From positions 1 through 62,447 of the forward strand of contig NZ_VJZE01000009.1 of the NCBI RefSeq assembly GCF_009377205.1: 62,447 nucleotides of DNA, given 5' to 3'. The position numbers and the translations under genes were made by a program. Source of the stretch: Streptomyces phyllanthi. GTDB taxonomy: Bacteria; Actinomycetota; Actinomycetes; Streptomycetales; Streptomycetaceae. Every line of letters starts with the position of its first letter. Position 1 is the stretch's first letter. The notes beneath the pieces are model-generated. The model had not been told where the DNA came from and made no database searches. It saw only the letters and a program-made list of their open reading frames with translations. Below, in pieces: positions 1-7,119 of this stretch.

Positions 1-1
1 G

Positions 2-277
2 TGCGGCAGTTTTGAGACGGAGCTGAAGGAGTTCAACGGCGAGCGCGATCACGTGCACCTGCTCGTGCACTACCCGCCCAAGGTGGCCTTGTCGAAGCTG
101 ATCAACAGCTTGAAGGGCGTCAGCTCCCGATACCTGCGCGCCGAGTACACCGGCCGCATCAACCACATCGGACTGGGCTCCGTCTTCTGGTCCCGCTCCT
201 ACTTCGCCGGGTCATGCGGCGGTGCACCGCTCAGCATCGTCCGCCAGTACATCGAGGGCCAGAAGCGGCCTACCTGA
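2..277 (+). CDS. tnpA: IS200/IS605 transposase TnpA, C-terminal part (5' end outside the window)
   Basis: About 91 residues of a Y1 HUH transposase are visible. The HUH metal-binding pair is in DHVHLLVHYPP (near residues 17-27 of the visible part), and the likely catalytic tyrosine is in IVRQYIEGQ near the C-terminus. The intermediate SKLINSLKGVSSRYLR and SVFWSRSYF stretches are typical of the family. TnpA proteins are usually about 130-150 residues, so roughly the first third is missing because the window starts inside the gene. The enzyme transposes single-stranded DNA by nicking at terminal hairpins such as the one at 342-359. No tnpB is seen next to it. The visible reading frame is intact. 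Confidence 0.85.
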   Translation, partial: CGSFETELKEFNGERDHVHLLVHYPPKVALSKLINSLKGVSSRYLRAEYTGRINHIGLGSVFWSRSYFAGSCGGAPLSIVRQYIEGQKRPT

Positions 278-341
278 CCGTCACCCCAAGGCGCAGCGAA
301 CTCCGGCGCTGCGCGCCTCCGGCCCGAGGATGCGTTTCCCT

Positions 342-359
342 CCCCGGCTGAAGCCGGGG
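342..359 (+). repeat. subterminal right-end hairpin of the IS200/IS605 element
   Basis: Seven-base-pair stem CCCCGGC/GCCGGGG around a TGAA loop, preceded by CGTTTCCCT. The same design (CGTTTCC, GC-rich stem, TGAA loop, ATCC) occurs on the minus strand at 62345-62364. In this family such hairpins are what the transposase recognises. Confidence 0.7.
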
Positions 360-373
360 ATCCCCACACAAGA

Positions 374-635
374 TCAGGGATGGACCGAGCCGTCGAGCAT
401 GGGGGTGACGTGCACGCCGAGGAACGGAAGATCGGGATCGGGCACCGGGTAGACGGGGTTGGTGATCAGTGCGCGGCGTGCGGGCCGTATCTCGGCGTAC
501 TCACCGCGGAACGGCATGATCCGCACCGATGGCCGGTCACCTGCCGCTTCGGCGATCTTGTCGCTGTGCAGGCCCGCGCAGTTGACGAGGACTGGCCCGG
601 AGTTCGCCCCTGGGCGTGTGGATCACCGTGCGGTC
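374..635 (-). pseudogene. lhgO: lhgO (L-2-hydroxyglutarate oxidase) remnant, truncated at both ends
   Basis: The minus strand encodes a segment typical of the LhgO/YgaF FAD-dependent oxidase: NCAGLHSDK, then IMPFRGEYAEIRPARR, then YPVPDPDLPFLGVHVTPM and LDGSVH, stopping at 374-376. Only about 75 residues of a roughly 400-residue enzyme remain. Upstream, TVIHTPRGEL can be read in another frame, so there is a frameshift before the conserved block. The 3' truncation coincides with the IS200/IS605 boundary near 372, and the 5' side is lost just before the end of the next gene at 651. This is a dead relic of an insertion or deletion. Confidence 0.75.
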
Positions 636-636
636 G

Positions 637-651
637 AAAAGGGGTGGCCCC
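637..651 (-). terminator. possible short intrinsic terminator after the DUF1980 gene
   Basis: On the minus strand a GGGG-CCA-CCCC stem-loop beginning at the TAG stop is followed by TTTT. The stem is only four G-C pairs, so the call is weak. Confidence 0.35.
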
Positions 652-1415
652 TAACGGGAAGGGACGAGCGGAAGGGCGTCCTCGTATGCGTTCACCGGCC
701 GGGCGACCTTCTTGACGGTGTCGGCGTCGAGCGCGGCCGGGGCGGACCTCGTGCCCAGAGTCCCGCCGGGGTGCCAGGTGCCCGTGACGGACACCCAGGT
801 GTTGGTGCGCACAGCCGGGCCCCCGTGGATCCGCACCTTGACGAACTGGGCGTCCGCCGCGCAGCACAGGAAAATGGTCCGTGTCAGGTACCAGCCGTCA
901 CCCTGCTTGTCGGGCGTGACGAAACCGGTCATCCGGACCCGGCGTCCCTTGATGGCCTGCTCGGAGTCCTGCTGCACGCGGCTGGTGAAATCGGTGAGGG
1001 TCATCGGGACCGGCGAGGTCGCGGGAAGCGGATCGAAGTGTTCCTGCTCCGTGACCGCCTTGGGTGCCTCGCGGGAGGCGGTGTACGCGCCCAGGGCCGG
1101 CGGTGCGTAGAAGAGCAGACTCAGCGCGGGGAGGAACAGCAGCCACGCGGCGCGGGGCGCGGTGGAGTGGTCGTGATCATGACCGCGGTCGCTGTCGTCG
1201 TGGCCGCCGTGCTCAGGTCGCTCGTCACCTCCGCCCGGCCTCCGGTACGACCAGGCCTCCGCCGCTCCCAGCAGGAGCAGCAGCACTCCCGACGCGATCA
1301 GCAGCGGACGCATCCCCTCCTTCACGTACCTGAGGCACAGGTCGGTGAAGAGCGAGGCGTGCAGCAGACCCAGACCGATGAGGACGAGCAGGATCACCTG
1401 GAGGGGACGTCTCAC
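651..1415 (-). CDS. TIGR03943 / DUF1980 (YcgQ-like) membrane protein
   Basis: A 254-residue protein. Two N-terminal membrane segments (about residues 4-24 and 33-50) are followed by a His/Asp-rich loop (HGGHDDSDRGHDHDHS), a third membrane segment, and an extracytoplasmic C-terminal domain with FVTP and the cysteine pair FLCCAAD typical of the family. The GTG start at 1415 overlaps the TGA of the upstream permease gene, so the two are translationally coupled. DUF1980 proteins almost always pair with a COG0701 permease, and comparative genomics has repeatedly linked such pairs to zinc homeostasis and Zur regulons. The His-rich loop could bind metal. Transport of zinc or a zinc complex is inferred, not shown. 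The gene ends next to the lhgO remnant. Confidence 0.85.
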   Translation of the reverse strand: MRRPLQVILLVLIGLGLLHASLFTDLCLRYVKEGMRPLLIASGVLLLLLGAAEAWSYRRPGGGDERPEHGGHDDSDRGHDHDHSTAPRAAWLLFLPALSLLFYAPPALGAYTASREAPKAVTEQEHFDPLPATSPVPMTLTDFTSRVQQDSEQAIKGRRVRMTGFVTPDKQGDGWYLTRTIFLCCAADAQFVKVRIHGGPAVRTNTWVSVTGTWHPGGTLGTRSAPAALDADTVKKVARPVNAYEDALPLVPSR

Positions 1416-2446
1416 AGCAGCACCCCTCCGACCAGCACGCTGCACAGGACCGCGACGACCGCCGTGGCGGCGGAGAAACGGACCGCGAAGTTCCGGCCGA
1501 ACGTACCCGCCTGAAGGGCGATCAACTTCAGGTCGACCATCGGCCCGACCACCATGAACGCCAGTTGCGCGAGCGGGGAGAACCCGCTGAGCGAGGCCGC
1601 GACGAACGCGTCGGCCTCGGAGCACACCGCGAGCACGATGGCGAGCACGGCCAGGAACAGCACCGACAGCCAGAGCGAGCTGGAGAACGTGTCGAGCACG
1701 GAGCGCGGGACCATCACGTTGAAGGTGGCCGCCGCCATGGCCCCGACGACCAGGAAGCCGCCGGCGTGCAGGAAGTCGTGCTGGAAGCCGCGCCGGAACT
1801 CGGTCCAGCGGTTGTGTCCCGGCTGGTGTCCGGTGTGCCGCGCGACCGGCCTGAGCCACTCCTCACGGCCCAGGAGAAGCCACAGCCAGCCCATCACGGC
1901 GGCGGTGGCGAGCGAGGCGAGCAGCCGGGCCGGCACCATCACGGGACTGCCGGGGAAGGCGATGGCTGTCGCGGTCAGGACGACCGGGTTGACGGCGGGC
2001 GCCGACAGCAGGAACGCGAAGGCGGCGGCCGGGGGGACCCCCCGGCCGATCAGGCTGTTGGCGACGGGTACCGACGCGCATTCGCAGCCGGGCAGGACGA
2101 CCCCGGCGGCTCCGGCGACCGGGACGGCGAGCACGGTCCGCCGGGGCAGCATCCGCTGGAACAGACGGGCCGGCACGAACGCGTTGATCGCGCCGGACAG
2201 GGCCGTTCCGAGCAGCAGGAAGGGCAGCGCCTGCAGGGTGACGGCGAGGCAGACGGTCCGCCATGCCTGCATGGCCGGTTCGTCCCCCCACCGGCCGATG
2301 ACGAAGAACGCCGTACCGGGAAGGGTGGCCGCCGCCAATAACAGGAGCGGCCAGAACCGTGGCCAGCCCCGGGGGGCGTCATCGGCCGCCGCGGGAGCCG
2401 CGACGGCCGCCTCCGCTTCCTCGACCAGGTCACCTGTCTTCTGCAC
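1412..2446 (-). CDS. COG0701 / DUF318 (YcgR/YraQ-type) permease
   Basis: A 344-residue polytopic protein with about eight hydrophobic segments. It carries the family's duplicated signature: PGCECASVPVANSLIGRGV in the first half, and CSEADAFVAASL followed by GPMVDLKL in the second. The GTG at 2446 is preferred because GGAG lies just upstream and the protein then starts directly before the first conserved region; an ATG at 2548 would add an arginine-rich, low-quality extension. It overlaps the DUF1980 gene by four bases, so the pair probably forms one two-component membrane system. It is divergent from the metallophore operon but lies about 300 bp from the Zur-type box, so shared control is possible but not shown. 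Confidence 0.85.
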   Translation of the reverse strand: MQKTGDLVEEAEAAVAAPAAADDAPRGWPRFWPLLLLAAATLPGTAFFVIGRWGDEPAMQAWRTVCLAVTLQALPFLLLGTALSGAINAFVPARLFQRMLPRRTVLAVPVAGAAGVVLPGCECASVPVANSLIGRGVPPAAAFAFLLSAPAVNPVVLTATAIAFPGSPVMVPARLLASLATAAVMGWLWLLLGREEWLRPVARHTGHQPGHNRWTEFRRGFQHDFLHAGGFLVVGAMAAATFNVMVPRSVLDTFSSSLWLSVLFLAVLAIVLAVCSEADAFVAASLSGFSPLAQLAFMVVGPMVDLKLIALQAGTFGRNFAVRFSAATAVVAVLCSVLVGGVLL

Positions 2447-2862
2447 GCCAGCTCCGAAAGCCAGATATTCGGATCGAACACAACGGACTCCGGACCCCAC
2501 ACCCGCCTCCCCGGCACGCCTGCTCCGGGGCCTCTGGAGGGGATCCATGCGAAGGCAGACCCTAGCCGCAGCGCCGGCAACTCGAGGAAGTGGGTCGGGA
2601 CTTCACGGGACGTCGGTCACAGCGCCGCAGGCAGTCCGGGCCCCGTGCGGCGCAGTCGCAGCCGAGGTCGCAGGGCAGCACCGTGCGGCGCGCAGGCCGG
2701 GTCGCGAACTTTCTCCGGCGAAGTTCGATCCAGGACCTGACAATGAAAATGATTATCGATAGCGTCTTCCCGTGGCACAGCCGGCCGCCTCCCCTCAGAG
2801 GCGTCGTCGGGCTGCCCTGATGCCAGAACCACGCAGCGCGAAACGGGACGAAAAGGGGAGCC
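2447..2862. other. divergent intergenic region with a Zur-type operator
   Basis: This 416-base gap separates the permease gene from the metallophore operon. It contains the operator at 2744-2758. An open frame runs on the plus strand from 2547 to 2762 but passes straight through the operator and looks like nothing known, so I do not call it a gene. I saw no RNA gene here. Confidence 0.6.
2744..2758 (+). promoter_or_regulatory. Zur-type operator (7-1-7 Fur-family box)
   Basis: TGAAAATGATTATCG differs at two positions from the actinobacterial Zur-type consensus TGAAAATGATTTTCA. It sits in an A+T-rich island about 105 bp before the GTG of the first operon gene. It also differs at two positions from the generic Fur box TGATAATGATTATCA. 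In Streptomyces, however, iron is handled mainly by DtxR-like DmdR proteins with a different site, so Zur is the likeliest Fur-family reader. Repression by zinc-loaded Zur would switch the operon on under zinc starvation. Confidence 0.7.
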
Positions 2863-4119
2863 GTGGCTCATCTGTTGGTGGTCGAGAGCTGGGTCGGTTC
2901 GATGAGCAGGCTGCTGCCACGGGCGATACGGGAGGGCGGGCACGAGTTCACGTTCCTCACGCGGGATCTGCACCACTACCTGCGCTCGGCGCCCGAGGGC
3001 ACAGCGCACCCGCTGCTCGGGGCGCGCAACGTGATCACCGCGGACACCAACGACATCGAGGCCCTGTTGCCCGAGGCCGAGCGGCTGCACGCGGTCCTCG
3101 GCTTCGACGGGGTCATCACGTCCTGCGACTACTACCTGCCGACGGTGGCGCGGATCGCCGGGCGGCTCGGCCTGCCCGGCTCCAGCCCCGAGGCGGTCGA
3201 GAACGCCTGCCGCAAGGACGCCACCCGCCGGGTCCTCAGTGACGCCGGGGTGCCCGGGCCGCGTTTCGCCGTGCACGAGGAGTGGGCCGACATCGCGCGG
3301 GCGGCACGGGAGATCGGCTACCCGCTGGTGGTCAAGCCCGTCGACCTGTGTGCGGGCATGTACGTGCGGCGGGTGGACGGCGAGGAGCAGCTCGCCGCCG
3401 CCGTACGGGCGCTGGCCGGCTTCCCGGTCAACGCCCGTGGACAGCATCGGGAGCCCGCCGTCCTGCTGGAGGAGCTGCTCGACGGCCCCGAGGTGAGCGT
3501 CGAGACGGTGTCGCACGCGGGAGCCGTCCACGTGGTGGGCGTGACCGACAAGAGCGTCGGCGGGGCGCCCGCGTTCGTCGAGACAGGGCACATGTTCCCG
3601 GCGGCCCTCACGTCCGCCGACACCGAAGCCGCCGAGCAGACCGCACTGGGCGCGCTCAAGGCGCTCGGGCTGGTGGACGGCGTGGTGGCGCACACCGAGA
3701 TCAAGCTGACCTCCGCCGGACCGCGCGTAGTCGAGGTCAACCCGCGGCCCGCCGGCAACCGCATCACCAAGCTGGTCCGCCATGTCACCGGCGTCGACCT
3801 GGCCGCGGCCTTCGTGGAGGTGTCCCTCGGCCGTGCGCCCGACCTGCGGCGCCGGGAGACCGGGCTGCGCAGTGCGGCCATCGGCTTCCTCGTACCGGGC
3901 ACCTCGGGCACCCTCGAGTCACTGGACGGCGGCCGGCTGCGGGACGCACCGGGAGTGCTGGAGACACAGCTCGCCGAGCCCGGCAGGCAGGTGAAGGCGG
4001 CGGGCAGCAACAACGAGTACCTCGGGCACGTCATGGCGGGCGATGCCGAGGGGCTGGGCGCCCGCGACCGGGTCGAGGCCCTGCTCGGTGAGCTGCGGTC
4101 CGGGCTGGTGATCCGATGA
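2863..4119 (+). CDS. ATP-grasp ligase, first gene of the metallophore-like operon
   Basis: A 418-residue ATP-grasp protein of the carnosine-synthase/biotin-carboxylase-like group. It has an N-terminal pre-ATP-grasp region with SWVGSMSRLLPRAIREGG, then the ATP-binding segment (YPLVVKPVDLCAGMYVRRV, VLLEELLDGPEVSVE) and the Mg/ATP site HTEIKLTSAGPRVVEVNPRP, then a C-terminal lobe of the CARNS1 type. Such enzymes activate a carboxylate as acyl-phosphate and join it to an amine. The GTG start follows AAGGGGAG. It is the first gene after the Zur-type box and overlaps the DUF364 gene by ATGA. I infer that it makes an amide or peptide bond in a small metal chelator; the substrates are unknown. Confidence 0.85.
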   Translation: MAHLLVVESWVGSMSRLLPRAIREGGHEFTFLTRDLHHYLRSAPEGTAHPLLGARNVITADTNDIEALLPEAERLHAVLGFDGVITSCDYYLPTVARIAGRLGLPGSSPEAVENACRKDATRRVLSDAGVPGPRFAVHEEWADIARAAREIGYPLVVKPVDLCAGMYVRRVDGEEQLAAAVRALAGFPVNARGQHREPAVLLEELLDGPEVSVETVSHAGAVHVVGVTDKSVGGAPAFVETGHMFPAALTSADTEAAEQTALGALKALGLVDGVVAHTEIKLTSAGPRVVEVNPRPAGNRITKLVRHVTGVDLAAAFVEVSLGRAPDLRRRETGLRSAAIGFLVPGTSGTLESLDGGRLRDAPGVLETQLAEPGRQVKAAGSNNEYLGHVMAGDAEGLGARDRVEALLGELRSGLVIR

Positions 4120-4979
4120 CGGCCGCCACCGGCACAGCCCGCACGGCGGCGTTCGCGACATGCGCGTCGTACGACGAGCTCGTGGAACGCGTCCGCGCCG
4201 GTGAGCTCGGCCCGGACCCGGCCGCACAGCGGATCGCCGTGGCGTTCACCACCCGGCAGGCCGTACGGCACGACGGGCGCGGCACCGGCTACCGCAACGA
4301 GGTCCTCAGCCTGCGGCTGGCCGGGGCCGTCGGCTCGTGCGCGGTCGAGCCGGGGGCTCTGCCCTGCGGCGCGATCGACGACTGCGTCGGCGCCGACGTG
4401 CCCCGCCTGCTGGAGCATCCGCTGCTGCCGGTGCGCGTGGCCGCCCTGGACGCCTACCTGATGCACGTCGCCCCGCACGGCCCGGCTCAGGGGGCGCGAC
4501 CCGTCCCGCTGCCCGCCGGGACGTCGCTGGAGAAGTCCCGGGCCCGGGCGCGGGCCGTCGTCGAGCTGCTCGATCTGCCTCCGGGCACGACGGTGCTCGT
4601 CGTCGGTGTCGTCAACTCCCTGCTGGAGGCGCTGCGTTCGCGCGGACTGGGCTACGTTCCGTGCGATCTCAAGGGCGGGGCGACGGAGTGGGGCGAGGAG
4701 GTCGTCACCGGCGCGCTCAGCGAGGCCGGCCGCTGCGACGCCCTGCTCGTCTCCGGGATGACGCTCGGCAACGGGACCTTCGAACCGCTGCGGCGGCACG
4801 CGCTGGCGCACGGCAAGCAGCTGGTGATGTTCGCCCAGACCGGCAGCGCCGTACTGCCCCGCTTCCTCGGCCACGGGGTGAGCGCGGTGTGCGCCGAGCC
4901 GTACCCCTTCTTCTGGCTCGACGGCGGTCCCGGCACCCTGCACCGCTACGGCGGCCCGCGTCCGGGGGGCGAACGATGA
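4116..4979 (+). CDS. DUF4213/DUF364 Rossmann-like protein ('putative heavy-metal chelation domain')
   Basis: A 287-residue protein with an N-terminal DUF4213-like part (about 15-100; AVRHDGRGTGYRNEVLSLRL) and a C-terminal DUF364 Rossmann-like domain (about 150-280; VLVVGVVNSLLEALRS, LVSGMTLGNGTFEPL, FAQTGSAVLPRFLGHGV). DUF364 is annotated in Pfam as a putative heavy-metal chelation domain and is found beside metal-transport genes, but no reaction has been established. It is coupled to genes on both sides by ATGA overlaps, so it is an integral part of this operon. It could build or handle the chelator, or sense metal. CGAIDDC may supply cysteine ligands. Confidence 0.75.
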   Translation: MTAATGTARTAAFATCASYDELVERVRAGELGPDPAAQRIAVAFTTRQAVRHDGRGTGYRNEVLSLRLAGAVGSCAVEPGALPCGAIDDCVGADVPRLLEHPLLPVRVAALDAYLMHVAPHGPAQGARPVPLPAGTSLEKSRARARAVVELLDLPPGTTVLVVGVVNSLLEALRSRGLGYVPCDLKGGATEWGEEVVTGALSEAGRCDALLVSGMTLGNGTFEPLRRHALAHGKQLVMFAQTGSAVLPRFLGHGVSAVCAEPYPFFWLDGGPGTLHRYGGPRPGGER

Positions 4980-6064
4980 CCACGACGGCCGTACGGCCCG
5001 CCGCGCGCCCGGAACTGCTCTCCCTGCTCGGCCGCACACCCCTGGTCCGCGTCACCGCCGAACTGCCCGGCCCACACCCCGGCTTCTGGGCCAAGCTCGA
5101 AGGGCTCGCGGCGGGCGGTATGAAGGCCCGGGCCGCCGTGTCGATGCTGCTGGGCGCCCGTGAGCGGGGCGAACTGCGGCCGGGTGCCCCGGTGGTGGAG
5201 TCCACCTCCGGCACCCTCGGCATCGGGCTCGCCTTCGCCGGCCAGGCCCTCGGCCACCCCGTCGTACTGGTCGGCGACAGTGAACTGGAGCCGTCCATGC
5301 GGCAGTTGCTGCGAGCCCACGGGGTGCGGCTGGAGCTCGTGGACCGCCCGGCGCCACGGGGCGGCTGGCAGGCCGCGCGGCTCGCCCGGCTCCAGGAGCT
5401 GCTCGCCGTCCTGCCCGGCGCGTACTGGCCCGACCAGTACAACAACCCCGACAACAGCGCCGGTTACGCCTCCCTGGCCGCCGAACTCATCGACCGGCTC
5501 GACCACCTGGACATCCTGGTGTGCAGCGTCGGCACCGGCGGCCACAGCGCCGGCGTCATCGGGCCACTGCGGCGCCGCTGGCCCGCACTGCGGCTGATCG
5601 GCGTGGACTCGACCGGCTCGACGATCTTCGGCCAGCCCGCCCGGCCACGGCTGATGCGCGGCCTGGGCAGCAGCATCCATCCGCGCAACGTCGCCTACGA
5701 GGCGTTCGACGAGGTCCACTGGGTCGGCCCGGCCGAGGCCGTGGACAGCTGCCGTTGCCTCGCCCACTCCAGCTTCGTCAGCGGCGGATGGAGCACCGGC
5801 GCCGCCGCCCGCGTCGCCGCGTGGGCCGCCCGCGTCCACCCCGGCGCGGTCGTCGCCACCGTCTTCCCCGACGGCCCGCACCGCTACCTCGGCACCGTCT
5901 ACGACGACGACTTCGCCGCGGCCCACGGCCTCGACCCCGCCACGGCGGCCGCCCGGCCGGTGGAGATCCCGCACCCCCGCGCGGCCGAAGCCACCGGCTG
6001 GGTGCGGTGCACCCGCGTCACCGACCCGCTGAAGGCCCTCCCCCATCCGGAAAGGAAGCCGTGA
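4976..6064 (+). CDS. PLP-dependent cysteine-synthase-family enzyme (SbnA-like fold)
   Basis: A 362-residue fold-type II PLP enzyme. The Schiff-base lysine is expected in GGMKARAA (about residue 46), where OASS enzymes have SVKDR. The PLP substrate/phosphate loops are STSGTLGIG (about 78-86) and GTGGHSAGV (about 190-198), and QYNNPDNSAG matches the family's NP-N-AH segment. Relatives such as SbnA, CntM-neighbour-type enzymes and cystathionine synthases perform beta-replacement on activated serine, for example to make 2,3-diaminopropionate. The position between the DUF364 and epimerase genes suggests that it makes an unusual amino acid for the metallophore. The substrate cannot be deduced here. 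The loss of the canonical SVKDR wording hints at a changed specificity. Confidence 0.85.
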   Translation: MTTTAVRPAARPELLSLLGRTPLVRVTAELPGPHPGFWAKLEGLAAGGMKARAAVSMLLGARERGELRPGAPVVESTSGTLGIGLAFAGQALGHPVVLVGDSELEPSMRQLLRAHGVRLELVDRPAPRGGWQAARLARLQELLAVLPGAYWPDQYNNPDNSAGYASLAAELIDRLDHLDILVCSVGTGGHSAGVIGPLRRRWPALRLIGVDSTGSTIFGQPARPRLMRGLGSSIHPRNVAYEAFDEVHWVGPAEAVDSCRCLAHSSFVSGGWSTGAAARVAAWAARVHPGAVVATVFPDGPHRYLGTVYDDDFAAAHGLDPATAAARPVEIPHPRAAEATGWVRCTRVTDPLKALPHPERKP

Positions 6065-7119
6065 AGACCGGCCTGCACACCGTACGTCTGGACCTCAGCG
6101 AGCCGCTGCGTATCTCCCGCTCCACCATGACCGCCCGCGAAGCCGTGTGGCTGACCGTCGAACACGACGGCGTCACCGGTCACGGCGAAGCCGTCACCAG
6201 CGTCTACTACGGTCTCGACACGCGGACCCTGGAACGGCTCCTCGCGGCTGCCGGTACGGACCTCGCCCGCTTCCCCGGTCCCGAGAGCGCCCTGGAGGCG
6301 CTGAACGCGGGCGAGTTGGCCGGTGAGGGCACTCCCCCGGCCGTGACCGCCGCCGTCGAGGCCGCGCTGCTCGACCTCGTCGGCAAGCGGGCGGGCAGCC
6401 CTGTCCATCGGCTCCTCGGCGCCGTGGCACCTCCGGCCGCGGCCACGGCCCGCACCATCGGCATCACGTCCCCCGCCCACGCGGCGGCACAGGTACGCGG
6501 TCTCACGGCGAGCGGCTTCGAGGTCGTCAAGGTCAAGGCCGGATCCCCCGACCCCGAGGACGACGTGGAGCGCGTCCGCGTCATCCGCGACGCCGCGCCC
6601 CGGGCCCGGCTGCTCCTGGACCCCAACGGCGCCTGGACCGTGGCGCAGACCGAGGCGCTGCTGCCCCGGTTCGCCGACCTCGGTGTCGAGGCCGTCGAAC
6701 AGCCCCTGGCGCCCGGCACCCCGGAGGCACTGGGCGCGCTGGCCGCACGCTCGCCACTGCCCGTCATCGCCGACGAGGACGCCGTGACCCTGGAGGACGT
6801 CCGCCGGCTGGCCGGACGCGTCCAGGGCGTCAACGTCAAGCTCGCCAAGTGCGGCGGCGTGCACGCCGCGCTGCGTATCGCCGAGGCGATCGACGGCAGC
6901 GGCACGGAGCTGATGCTGGGCTGCCTGACCGCCAGCAGTCTGGGCCTCGCACCCGCCGTCCACCTCGCCGACCGGGCCCGCTGGACCGACCTCGACGGGC
7001 ATCTGCTGCTCGCCCGTGACCCGTGGCGGGGCATCGGCGGCGAGGACGGCGTCGTACGGGCAAGTGACCTCCCTGGCCTCGGAGTCCAGGAGGTGAGGGC
7101 GTATGAGGACGTGGCGTGA
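6061..7119 (+). CDS. enolase-superfamily dipeptide epimerase-like protein
   Basis: A 352-residue protein of the muconate-lactonizing-enzyme/dipeptide-epimerase branch. The KxK acid-base motif is VVKVKAGS (about residues 157-164). Metal ligands are expected at LLDPNGAW, EQPL and IADEDAV, and the second catalytic lysine is in GVNVKLAKCGG. Family members epimerise the alpha-carbon of the C-terminal residue of a dipeptide (L-Ala-D/L-Glu and others). The GTG start overlaps the previous stop. Next to an ATP-grasp ligase, an epimerase of this type suggests that the product is a dipeptide-like chelator with an inverted centre. That conclusion is inference; cycloisomerase or racemase activity is also possible. 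Confidence 0.85.
   Translation: MKTGLHTVRLDLSEPLRISRSTMTAREAVWLTVEHDGVTGHGEAVTSVYYGLDTRTLERLLAAAGTDLARFPGPESALEALNAGELAGEGTPPAVTAAVEAALLDLVGKRAGSPVHRLLGAVAPPAAATARTIGITSPAHAAAQVRGLTASGFEVVKVKAGSPDPEDDVERVRVIRDAAPRARLLLDPNGAWTVAQTEALLPRFADLGVEAVEQPLAPGTPEALGALAARSPLPVIADEDAVTLEDVRRLAGRVQGVNVKLAKCGGVHAALRIAEAIDGSGTELMLGCLTASSLGLAPAVHLADRARWTDLDGHLLLARDPWRGIGGEDGVVRASDLPGLGVQEVRAYEDVA

Larger units (their letters stand above)
1..372 (+). mobile_element. IS200/IS605-family element, 3' part, running off the left edge
   Basis: The 3' part of a transposase gene ends at 277. It is followed by about 65 bases and then a perfect hairpin (342-359, CCCCGGC-TGAA-GCCGGGG) preceded by CGTTTCCCT, the arrangement of a subterminal right-end hairpin in IS200/IS605 elements. 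Similarity to a decayed lhgO gene begins directly after 373, so the element boundary is near 372 and the insertion cuts that gene. A related right end lies in the opposite orientation at the far end of the window. The exact cleavage base cannot be fixed without the left end, which is outside the window. Confidence 0.75.

Noticed and set aside
459..1514. Long plus-strand frame opposite the DUF1980 gene
   Set aside because: It is the antisense of a gene with clear family motifs; the frame is open only because of high third-position G+C.
2547..2762. Plus-strand frame with GGAGGGG before an ATG, upstream of the ATP-grasp gene
   Set aside because: It runs through the Zur-type operator to its stop, is of low-complexity composition and resembles nothing known. 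The RBS-like GGAGGGG is common in this G+C-rich sequence.
2742..2820. Small frame starting MKMIIDSVFPW at the Zur box
   Set aside because: The ATGAAAATGATTATC start is the operator itself, and there is no ribosome-binding site upstream.
2863..6064. Assigning the operon to EDDS/EDHA or staphylopine biosynthesis
   Set aside because: The PLP enzyme is SbnA-like in fold, but no opine dehydrogenase, nicotianamine-synthase-like or SbnB-like gene is present, and the gene order does not match those clusters as I know them.
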